64,000 nt of DNA from Pithys albifrons albifrons. Its lineage: Eukaryota > Chordata > Aves > Passeriformes > Thamnophilidae. Both the position numbers and the translations under genes were made by a program. The stretch lies in the NCBI RefSeq assembly GCF_047495875.1, contig NC_092463.1, positions 1,931,057-1,995,056 of the forward strand, written 5' to 3'. The notes under the pieces are model-generated. The model ran no database searches. It was not told the origin of the DNA and saw only the letters and a program-made list of their open reading frames with translations. Every line of letters begins with the position of its first letter. The stretch's first letter is position 1. Below, in pieces: positions 22,420 through 33,605 of the stretch.

Positions 22420-23560
22420 CAACCCAGAAGAAGCCACGATTCAGATGACACCAAGTTGGGAGGGAGTGTCGACCTGCTGGAAGGCAGGAGGGTCTGCAGA
22501 GGGATCTGGAGAGACTGGAGAGATGGGCTGATTGCAATGGGATGGAGTTCAACAAGGCCAAGTGCAGGTCCTGCCCTTTGGCCACCCCAACCCCCTGCAG
22601 CGCTCCAGGCTGGGCACAGAGTGGCTGGAGAGCAGCCAGGCAGAGGGACCTGGGGGGACTGAGGGACAGGAAGCTCAACAGGAGCCACCAGTGTGCCCAG
22701 GTGGCCAAGAAGGCCAAGGGGATCCTGGCCTGGATCCAAACTAGCGTGGCCAGCAGGCCCAGGGCAGTGACCCTTCCCCTGGACTCTGCCTTGGGGAGGC
22801 CACACCTTGAGTGTTGTGTTCAGTTCTGGGCCCCTCAGTTGAGGAAAGAGATTGAGGGGCTGGAGCAGGGGTGGCCGCGGGTCCCGGAGCCGGCGGGTCC
22901 CTCAGGCCGCGCTCGCTCCTCCCGCCGCCGCCGCCGCCGCCGGAACAGAGAATCCACCTCCAGGGACAGAGAATCCACCATGTCTTGATCCAACCCCACT
23001 GTGATCACCAGCCCAGGGCACTCTGTGCCCTGGGCTGGTGATCCCAGTGGGGTTGGATCAAGGGTTGGACTTGCTGATCTCAGACGTCTCTTCCAACCCA
23101 ACTGAGAAGGGCAACGAGGCTGGAGAAGGGTCTGGAGCACAAGCCCTGTGAGGAGAGGCTGAGGGAGCTGGGGGTGTTGAGGCTGGAGAAGAGGAGGCTC
23201 AGGGGGCACCTCCTCACTCCCCACAACCCCCTGAGAGGAGGCTGGACCCAGGGGGGGTTGGTCTCTTCTCCCACACAACCAGCAGCAGGACAAGAGGGCA
23301 CAGGCTCAAGCTGTGCCAGGGCAGGCTTGGCTTGGCCATCAGGAAGGAATTGTTTGCAGAGAGGGTGCTCAGGCCTTGGAATGGGCTGCCCAGAGAGGGG
23401 GTGGATTCTCCATCCCTGCAGGTGTTGAAGCTGAGACTGGATGTGGCACTGAGTGCCCTGGGCTGGTGAGCACAGTGGGGTTGGAGCAAGGGCTGGGCTG
23501 GAGGAGCTCAGAGGGCTCTTCCAACCCAACTGATTTTATGGTTCTGCGATTCCATGATTC
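22420..23560 (+). mobile_element. CR1 composite with inserted ARF6 promoter fragment
   Basis: Plus-strand CR1 segments from CATGATTC-type internal sequence (GGATGGAGTTCAACAAGGCC, CCTTGGGGAGGCCACACCTT) to the tail CTTCCAACCCAACTGATTTT. At 22,868-22,946 the CR1 is interrupted by foreign GC-rich DNA (separate entry). A palindrome lies near 23,023. Confidence 0.85.
22868..22946 (-). repeat. Inverted copy of ARF6 promoter/5' UTR segment
   Basis: 79 bp identical to the reverse complement of 26,800-26,875 except for one extra CCG triplet (seven against six). It includes GGTGGCCGCGGGTCCCGGAG and CTCAGGCCGCGCTCGCTCC. It replaces about 65 bp of CR1 sequence that is present in the parallel copies near 8,150 and 32,760. 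Confidence 0.95.
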
Positions 23561-24390
23561 AAGCAGAGAAACCCAAGGAATGGTGTGCCAGGGTGCAAGA
23601 TGGCAAGAAATGATGGAAAAGGCTCTTTCCCTCTCTGGTTGCCCACACAGGCACAGCCACCCCCTCCCACAGCATCCCACACCCCATCCCACATCCCAGT
23701 GGTTGAGATCCATCTCCCTCAGCTGGTGGGATGTGGGAGAAGCCCCGAAGGAAACTCCCAGCTCCTGAAAAGGAAAGCACAACAACCCCAGTTCAGTCCC
23801 ACCCTCCCCTGGACGCTCCCACTGCCAGAACAACAGCACTGAAAACTCATTTCCTGACAGCAGAACTCGCTGCTTGGAGGCACCAGGAAGGGCCAGCAGT
23901 GCCAGGACAAGGGCAAGGCAGGACTTCAGAGCTCCTGCCAGCCCCTTTCTGCACTATTTTGGTGAGCACTCCTGGCCTGGCACTGCCTGATCCACTGAGC
24001 TTGTGCTCACCAGCCCAGGATTGGGGAGCAGAGCCAGGAGAACTCCAGGAACATCCACATCCTGGGGGGGAATTTTAGCCCTGCAAGAGTTTTCCTCTCT
24101 GTTCAAACATCCCTGGCTGGTGAGAGCAGGCTGAGCCAGCTGCACCCAGCAGGGTCAGGTTTTGCTGTAAATCCCAGCCCAGCTCAATAATTAGCAGTTT
24201 TATCTGCTGTTTTAATCACCAGAGCTTGAACTCTGGCACAGCAGGGACACTCCTGAGCTCTGGGGTCAGCAGGACGTGCCCCTGGCACAGACTCTGCTCA
24301 GGAGAGGCCATGGAGGGGGTTTGCCTTGGCATCCTCCTCTTGGCTCCCTGCAGGAGAGACCCAAAGCTTCCTTGGAAGCTCCTGCTGACA
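23561..24390. other. Intergenic, nothing recognised
   Basis: Unique sequence with no exon or named repeat that I can support. Confidence 0.5.
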
Positions 24391-24392
24391 TC

Positions 24393-25240
24393 ACAGAATT
24401 CCCTGAGCTGGGAGGGACCCCCAGGGATCATTGATCCAACCCCTGGCCCTGCACAGACACCCCAACAATCCCACCCTGTCCCTGTCCCATTGTCCAAACC
24501 CTCCTGGAGCTCTGGCAGCCTCAGGGCTGTGCCCACTGCCCTGGGCACTCACTGAGGGAACTTCCAACCAACTCCTGCCTCTCCCAGCCCTTGGGAAGGA
24601 AGTTGGTGCCTCCAAGGAGTTCTCAGCCAAGAGCTGCAGGTTGTTCTTGCCCACAGGGCTGGATCCACGGGAAGCTGCAGCTTGGGATGGTGTCCTGTGT
24701 TTTCCAGAGCCCAGAGGGAACAGCCAGGACCTTTTCCTCCTTCTCCATTCCAGCTGGACCCAGTGACACCCCAGAGCTCCCAGCAGAGTTGCAGCCTCCC
24801 CTCTGGCCCAGCAGCCCTGGCTGGGGACTGTGCTGGGAGACCTGGGCTGGTGGGAAGGACTCACACTGTGGGTCTGGGGCTTGGAAGAGCCGTGGAGAAA
24901 AGCAGAATAAACTGTTCACAGTTCATCTCCATGTCCATGGATGTTCTTCCCTGTGTATTCTCCAGGATCCATTGACAGAGGATCATCCAAACCCTCCTGG
25001 AGCTGTGGCAGCCTCGGGGCTGTGCCCACTGCCCTGGGCACTCACTGAGGGAACTTCCAACCAACTCCTGCCTCTCCCAGCCCTTGGGAAGGAAGTTGGT
25101 GCCTCCAAGGAGTTCTCAGCCAAGAGCTGCAGGTTGTTCTTGCCCACAGGGCTGGATCCACGGGAAGCTGCAGCTTGGGATGGTGTCCTGTGTTTCCCAC
25201 AGCCAGAGGACTTGGGACACCTCTCACCAGCCCAGGGTGC
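24393..25240 (-). mobile_element. CR1 composite with nested repeat (inverted-pair copy 1)
   Basis: Begins as a CR1 3' end (CCCTGAGCTGGGAGGGACCC) and continues into an unidentified ~450-bp sequence with an AATAAA (GCAGAATAAACTG). A 211-bp segment (CCAAACCCTCCTGGAGCT ... GTCCTGTGTTT) occurs at 24,494 and again at 24,987, 493 bp apart. A matching inverted copy lies at 56,570-57,267. Confidence 0.8.
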
Positions 25241-25554
25241 TCCAGTTTTCCCTGGCAGCCTCTCAATCAGGAAAGAACTAGATCCAAAACTACAGCCAAG
25301 AGATTCCTAAGGAGTACAATCCAGGGAAATTCCCTCCTCTCCCCATACAAATTCTGTGTTATCACCTCAAAAAGTGACCTGACACACTCACATTGGCACT
25401 CACCAGACAAAGGGGTTGGGAGCTCCCTGGGGGAACACAAGGACACCTTTGGGTCCAACCCTGATCCTGTGAAATGCAGACACTTCCCACTGCAAACCCC
25501 ACGGGTGAGACCCCAACACTGGGGGGCTCTGAGGGCTCCTCCAGACTTAAGGGA

Positions 25555-25930
25555 GTCCCAGAATGGTTTGGGTTGGAAGGAGCTTAAAAATCATCTCATC
25601 CCACCCCCTGCCATGGGCAGGGACACCTCCCACCAGCCCAGGCTGCTCCAACTTGTCCTGGGACACTCCCAGGGCTGGGGCAGCCACAGCTTCCCTGGGC
25701 ACCTGTGCCAGGGCCTGCCCACCCTCCCAGACACCAATTCCTTCCCAGTATCCCACCTATCCCTGCCCTCTGGCAGTGGGAAGCCATTCCCTGTGTCCTG
25801 TCCCTCCATCCCTTGTCCCCCAGTCCCTCTCCAGCTCTCCTGGGGCCCCTTCAGGCCCTGGCAGGGGCTCTCAGGTGTCCCTGGAGTCTTCTCTGCTCCA
25901 GGTGACCCCCCAGCTCTCCCAGCCTGGCTC
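25555..25930 (-). mobile_element. CR1 3'-end fragment
   Basis: Minus-strand CR1 starting GGTTTGGGTTGGAAGGAGCT and running through CATGGGCAGGGACACCTCCC to GGTGTCCCTGGAGTCTTCTC. Confidence 0.92.
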
Positions 25931-25949
25931 CAGCCCTGGAGCATCTCCG

Positions 25950-26190
25950 TGATTGAGCTGGAAGGGACCTCAAAGCCCACCCAGTGCCACCCCTGCCATG
26001 GGCAGGGACACCTCCCACCAGCCCAGGCTGCTCCAAGCCCTGTCCAACCTGGCCTGGGACACTCCCAGGGATGGGGCAGCCACAGCTTCTCTGGGCACCT
26101 GTGCCAGGGCCTGCCCACCCTCCCAGACACCAATCCCTTCCCAGTATCCATCCTAAATCTCCCCTTTTCCAGTTTAAAGCCATTCCTCGT
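25950..26190 (-). mobile_element. CR1 3'-end fragment
   Basis: Second minus-strand CR1 directly following the previous one (GAGCTGGAAGGGACCTCAAA onward). It ends at the (CCCCGT)n array. Confidence 0.9.
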
Positions 26191-26194
26191 TGTC

Positions 26195-26273
26195 GTCCCC
26201 GTCCCCGTCCCCGTCCCCGTCCCCGTCCCCGTCCCCGTCCCCGTCCCCGTCCCCGTCCCCGTCCCCGTCCCCG
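26195..26273. repeat. (CCCCGT)n hexamer array
   Basis: About 13 perfect CCCCGT units. The minus strand is (ACGGGG)n, with spaced G4 runs able to form G-quadruplexes. It lies about 0.8 kb upstream of the ARF6 start codon. Confidence 0.97.
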
Positions 26274-26329
26274 ATCCCTCCCGAATCCCTCCCAGCCCGT
26301 TCCGGGCCCCTCCCGCTCCCGCCGCCGTT

Positions 26330-27622
<1,293 letters not shown>

Positions 27623-29782
27623 TGGGAGAGGAACTATTTAGTCTACAAAGAATTAAAAAAGAAACAAACGGAAAAATAATTAAAAAAAAACCAAACAAAT
27701 TTACAGAAAAAAAAATAAAAATAACCCACGTGGCTTTCCAGAAGAATGATTCTCTACTGAAAAGTGAAAAACAAAACGCATCCATAGGATTATGATCACC
27801 TTTCTGCCACCCTTTCCTCCCGCACCCTTGGCTGGATTCCTGTTCTAACTCCTCCCGCTTGGCGTTGGGATGCTCCGAGCTCGGCACGGGACACGGACCG
27901 GGCAGCAGACGCTGTGCCAGACTTCCAGCAAACAGGGGAAGGACACATTGTAGACTTGCTAAGTAACTTTTTTTTGTTTTGTTTCTTTTTTTCCCCTCTC
28001 CATCGCCCTTGGCTGGTTTGATTATTCTGGGGGGATGTCGGGGGAGGGTCCGTTTTCAGTGTATGCTTTCTGGGTCTTACTTTTTTGATTATATATATTT
28101 TTTTTCCCCCCTCTCTCTCTCACTTTGCTGTAGATTGCTCCTTTTTTTTTTTGCATTCCTGCAGGATACGTTGCTAGGTCGACTTCATCCAGTAAACTGA
28201 AAATTATTGCTTAAAATCAAACCGCAGTCTGTCTTTTTATATTAAGGACTTTTTTTTTCTTTTTTTTTTAAAAAACCAAAAGTTCTGTTAATCTGTAACT
28301 AACCAGTGGCTCGGTCTGGCTCCACGGCTCAGCCTAACGAGGGGAATTCTTGCCTGCGGCGGCGGAGAGTGGGAATTCCACGAGTTTAACGCGTGTTCGG
28401 GAATTGCAGAGAACTCCTTTGGAATGTCAGCCGGGAGGTTGTGCATGAGGGGGATGCAAAGCACCTCCCCACACCCCGCAGCAAACCAGCCACGAGCCGC
28501 GCTCGTAGTCCCAGCTCCGTTTTTTTTTGTCTTAAAACGACGTTTCATTGCAGGTTTTTTGCTCCTTGGTGTGTCAGTTCCCCCCTCCCCGAGCGGAGGT
28601 TCCTGCGATTAAACCTCGCAGCCAGTTTTGCTTTAAATCGCAGATGTTTAGGCAGAAATCCAGCACTGAGTTGCCTCTACCTTAAAAGGCTTCCCGAGCC
28701 TTTCCACCAGAAAGGAGGAAGTTGTTTTGTTATTGTCCTTTTTCCGTGTTGAGCCCAGGGAAGGGGCGCGTTCCCTGCCGGGGGCTCTGACATCACTTAT
28801 GGCCATTTGGAGGAAATCACTCCTTGCTTTACTTTTCCAGGCTCGGGCTGAGCTCCGGGAGCCTCCCGAGGTTCCTGGTTGTCCTCTAGTCCTGTAGGAA
28901 AGGGAAGGGAATTCTGCTGGATGAGCGAGGCCCATTGAGGAACTCCCGGGGAGGGCAGAGACAGGCGGAGAATCGACGCTGAATGTAAAACTTCCATAAT
29001 TAGTTGTTAAAGGGCAAGCGGCTCATTAGCCGTGTCACAGCCTGCAGAGCTGACTGGCCAATCAAACACCCCACCCAGGGCGAGGATTTGCATAAAAAAC
29101 TCAATCAAGTATTAATTAATTAACGCTGGGTGCACAAACTGTTCAAGCAGCTGGTTCTTATTCAGCCTTAAGGATTAACTTCAGATTTCCCCCAGGAGTT
29201 AAACTCCCGTGGGGAATTCTAGGAATGTATGCTACAAAACCAGAAGAAAATGGCTTTTATTTTCCTTTTTGTCTTTTTTTTCTCCTTATTTTTTTGTTGG
29301 TTTTCTTTCCAAGAGTCCGAGTTTTCCATGGAATTGGGGGCATTACACTACATTGCTGCAGGGAGAGTACCTTGTGTGTGGAGCTCTTACCAAAGATGTG
29401 TGGGAAGACAAAACCCCCTGAATTCCCCTCTGAAATCCAATGCTTTGCTCAGAGTCCTTTTGGAATATGGTTCCAAAAAGGCTTTTCTGGATGTGGGTTC
29501 TTGGTGCTGGAAGATAGAGCAGTGATGGGCTTGGTGAATTAGGGAGTCTGGAGAAGCTCAATGTAGAAATAACTCTTCAATCTCAGCCCTAAAGAAGAGG
29601 AAGTGGGATTAGTTTATTTTAATCCAAGGCTTTTTGCCGTTGGAAAATCATTGCTCTATTTTCTGGCTTTTATTTTCCTTTTTTTATTTTTTTTTTCCTG
29701 TTGCTGTAACTTGACAAACAAGTGTGGTGGTATAAAAAAAAAAATACACAACAATATGGTTACTGTTTTCTTCTGGAGCATC

Positions 29783-29788
29783 AATAAA
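29783..29788 (+). terminator. Poly(A) signal AATAAA, ARF6 proximal
   Basis: Canonical hexamer in GCATCAATAAAATAGCC, about 2.16 kb after the stop codon. Confidence 0.6.
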
Positions 29789-30435
29789 ATAGCCAAGCAC
29801 AAAGTAAATGCCTAAACTGGAAAACTTGAAGCTCTATTGATGGTTCTTGAACTTTCTTAAACCTGTTCTCAGTCAACACGAAAACTTCAGTAACTCCATC
29901 TGTGTCTGGGTTGGTTTCTGTGTCTCCGAGCGCTGGGGCAGCCCCTGCATTGACTCCACAACTCTGTATCCCCTTAGTCCCTTTGTTACTCTGTTTTTGT
30001 AGGTGAAAGGAAACTGCTTTTGCTTCTGGAATTTTTTTAATGTCTTTTTTTTTGGGGGGGGAGGGAGAAAAAAGGGGGGAGGAAAAGTTACTGAAAGATG
30101 CGGCGGAGACGCCAAAAATAAAGGGCCGTCGGTCCCGACCACACCCACAGGTTTCACTTCCAACACCTCCTTTCTGGGCTGTGGCTGAGCCTCCCCACGG
30201 GGCAGTGGCTCCCAGGCAGGATAAAGTGGGAATTCTGTGCCAATCCCTGGGATTCCCAGACCCACCTGGAGCTCCCAGTGCGTCGCTTTGTGTCCGTGTG
30301 AATTCTGTGGAGTAAGTTCTGGGTGGCATCAAATGGTGTGTGGTCAGTGCCAGTCTGTGATCCCCCCGACTGGAAAACCAGGAATTCTGTGTTCTCAGTA
30401 TGGCTGTAGTGTTGGTAAAGAACTCATAAGCAGAA

Positions 30436-30441
30436 AATAAA
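30436..30441 (+). terminator. Poly(A) signal AATAAA, ARF6 distal
   Basis: Canonical hexamer in GCAGAAAATAAAGCAATT, about 2.8 kb after the stop codon. Confidence 0.5.
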
Positions 30442-30460
30442 GCAATTACACAGCGGAGCT

Positions 30461-31970
30461 CTCCTGGTATGTTACTTACACCTCATTGGGAGAAGCAGAA
30501 AGGGGCAATCTGGTGCTGAGCAAAGAGGGCTCTGTTTGGATCAACCATTTGGGAGCCTGGCTGGAATTCCTTGGGGAATTAGATGAGTGGCTGGTTTTGT
30601 AAGTGGAAAAGGATGGTGCTTCTTTAATATCCCCACTTTGCATTTGAGAGTCCTCAGCAAATTTTAGTGTCAGATTTAGTGAAGTTGTGCCAGCCCCACA
30701 TGAGGTGGGAAGGTCGTTGTTCCATGGAGGGAATTGCTTGGGAAGGGGGAGAAGAGGCTGGTGCAGGACTTGGTGGACCAAAGGGCTGCTGAGTGACCTG
30801 AGGTGTGTGTGGAGTGACAGGTGTGACGTGGGGACTCTGTGGAGCCCCAGCAGGACAGGAGTGAGCGAGGGAAGGACTCGGGCAGGTGCTGGGGCTGAGG
30901 GAGGGCCGGGATGAGCGCTGGGATATGGATACTGTGACAGCTGCCATCCCATGGGACAGGCAGGGGCTGGGCTGGCACTGAGGGGGCTCCCACAGCTGCA
31001 GGTGAGGAACTGTGTCCTTGTCCAAAGCTTTTGGGAACCCTCTGGAAGCATCATCGTTACCTGGTCGAGTCAGTGCCATCCCTGCCCATGGCAGAGCGTT
31101 GGAATTAGGTGGTCTTTGAGGTGCCTTCCCACCCAAACCATTCCATGATTCCATGATTCTCCAGCCAGGTGGGAGTACCTGGGCCCAGGGGTGGTGGATC
31201 CTCCACACAGCCTTCCCTTCCCGGGTGTTCAGCTCTGTCTGCCTGGATGTCAGCTCAGGGTGTGGCCGAGTAAATGAACTCACTCTGAGTTAATGAAGCT
31301 CCTCGGGGTTGGCAGACAGAGCTGCAGAGGGGCCAACCTGTGTCTCTGTCCCTGTGGTGGTGAGTCATGATGGCTCAAGGGGAGTGAGACTCCAGCCTGG
31401 GCTCTGCCCCTGCCACAGAGCCCTGCTCCTCATGGACAGGGCTTGGAAAAACTCTGCCTGCCATTCCTCATGGGAATTACCCTGCTAATCCAAGTCCTCC
31501 TAAAGGAATGTGTCTTGCTTTGAAAACACCACCAAAACAGCTGGGCACAAGGTGTGTGAGAGCTGGTGGGGCACCTGAGGTTATATCCCTTCTGAATGGG
31601 AACTGGGAATGGGAAAAGCAACTGGAAGCAGTGGGGAGCCTGCTGTGGAGTGTGGCAGCAGCTCTGGTGTGAGCTCTGTGACTCAGACCTCCCCCTAAAG
31701 CCCCACTGTGCTTTTTATCTTGGATTGGCTTCTCGTGTCTGTGGGACCTGAAGGGCTCAGACTGTGGCATCTGAAATCCCCTCAGCTCTGGAGCTTTCTG
31801 GAAGGCAAAAAAAAAGCTTCCCCCTCCCCTCGTGGGGAAGAATCAGCTCCCAGGGGCTGTTGGTGAGTGAGTGTCACCTCTGCTGACTCACCCAGTTCCT
31901 CCTCTGGGGTCCCTGTCCCGTCTGTGGGTGGGAATTACGGCAGAGCAGACACTTTCCAGGCTGAGGTGGA
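30461..31970. other. Intergenic with a short CR1 fragment
   Basis: Mainly unique sequence. A plus-strand CR1 scrap (GCCTTCCCACCCAAACCATT with a CCATGATTCCATGATTC tail) lies at 31,075-31,160. No gene was recognised. Confidence 0.55.
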
Positions 31971-31979
31971 GCCCCACAG

Positions 31980-32863
31980 AGTCGTAGAATGGATTGGGTT
32001 GGAAAAGACCTCTGAGATCATCAAGTCCAACCCTTGATCCAACCCCACTGTGATCACCAGCCCAGGGCACTCCATTGGATCAAGACATGGTGGATTCTCA
32101 CTCAGTGCCACATTCACAGAATCATAGAATGGATTGGGTTGGAAAAGACCTCCCAGATCATCAAGTCCAACCCTTGGTCCAACTCCAGTCCCTTTACCAG
32201 ATCATGGCACTCAGTGCCACGGCCAAGCTCAGCTGAAAAACCTCCAGGGATGGGGAATCCACCCCCTCTCTGGGCAGCCCATTCCAATCCCTGAGCACTC
32301 TCTCTGCAAAGAATTTCTTTCTGCTCTCCAACTTCAATTTCCCCTGGCAGAGCTTGAGCCCATCGTGCCCCCTTGTCCTATTGCTGAGTGCCTGGGAGAA
32401 GAGACCAACCCCCACCTGGCCACAACTTCCCTTCAGGCAGTTCCAGACAGTGCTGAGGTCACCTCTGAGCCTCCTCTTCTCCAGGCTGAACACCCCCAGC
32501 TCCCTCAGCCTCTCCCCACAGCACTTGTGCTCCAGTCCCTTCACCAGCCTCGTTGCTCTTCTCAGTTGGGTTGGAAGAGACCTCTGAGATCAGCAAGTCC
32601 AACCCTTGATCCAACCCCACTGGGATCACTCTGGCACTCTGTGCCCTGGGCTGGTGATCACAGTAGGGTTGGATCAAGACATGGTGGATTCTCTGTCCCT
32701 GGAGGTGTTTCAGAGGACACTCAGTGCCACCTCCAGTCCCTTCTCCAGCCTCGTTGCTCTTCTCTGGCCCCGCTCTAGCCCCTCAATCTCTTTCCTCAGC
32801 TGAGGGGCCCAGAACTGAACACAACACTCAAGGTGTGGCCTCCCCAAGGCAGAGTCCAGGGGA
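31980..32863 (-). mobile_element. CR1 composite (direct-repeat copy 2)
   Basis: A short CR1 piece at 31,985-32,110, then 32,119-32,863, which matches 7,490-8,238 almost base for base. Here the palindrome between the two CR1 parts has lost most of its left arm. Confidence 0.88.
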
Positions 32864-33439
32864 GCACCCAGGGAGCAGAATGGGGTGATGTTGGCCCTGT
32901 GTCAGCTCTGGAGGGTGCAGGGCTGAGTCAGAGCACCAGCAGCTCGCGGGGAGGGTGGTTTGCACCAGCGGGAAATGGGGTGTGTGGTGGGTTGTGCAGG
33001 AAGTGGCTCTGCTCTTGCTTAAGAACAGGTATCTCTGCCCTGCTTAAAGAAAGAAGGGGGGGGAAAAAAAGTCACGATGTGACTCATCTGCTGAGTCTCA
33101 CAGCAGTTTAACAGGCTCTGGCTCTTGCTTTGCCTCTCAAGTTTTCCCTTCCAGAGGGTGCACTTCACTCCTGGTTTCTCCAGTCTTGTCTTCCAGGACA
33201 GCTTTAGTCAGGAAAATGTTTCAGCAGGGTTGGATGGGTGGAAAGTGAGATGGAAATTGGTGATGCTTGGAAATTGGTAGCACTTTAAAGACTTTTTTTT
33301 CCCCTTAGGGGTGTCACCAGCAGCTCCTGGGTCTGTACAGGATTCCTGTGCCCCCAACTGCCCTTCAGTGGGTGAAAACTCCCTCTGTGGCTGAACAGAG
33401 GAGGGGAGGGAGCCAAGGTGGAGAAAACAGCCTCAATTC

Positions 33440-33605
33440 CTGGCTGGGAGGGTGGGCAGGCCCTGGCACAGGTGCCCAGAGAAGCTGTGGCTGCCCCATC
33501 CCTGGGAGTGTCCCAGGCCAGGTTGGACAGGGCTTGGAGCAGCCTGGGCTGGTGGGAGGTGTCCCTGCCCATGGCAGGGTGGGATGGGATGATCTTTAAG
33601 GTCCC
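33440..33605 (+). mobile_element. CR1 3'-end fragment
   Basis: Plus-strand CR1 with GGCCCTGGCACAGGTGCCCA and GGTGTCCCTGCCCATGGCAG, ending TTTAAGGTCCCTTTG. Confidence 0.9.

Larger units (their letters stand above)
27623..30460 (+). other. ARF6 3' UTR (probable) with two poly(A) signals
   Basis: AT-rich non-coding sequence downstream of the stop codon with long T-runs. AATAAA signals occur at 29,783-29,788 and 30,436-30,441. The length agrees with the long 3' UTR known for ARF6. An AT-rich segment at 29,030-29,180 (GATTTGCATAAAA, TATTAATTAATTAACG) could be a conserved element. The true 3' end needs transcript data. Confidence 0.65.
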
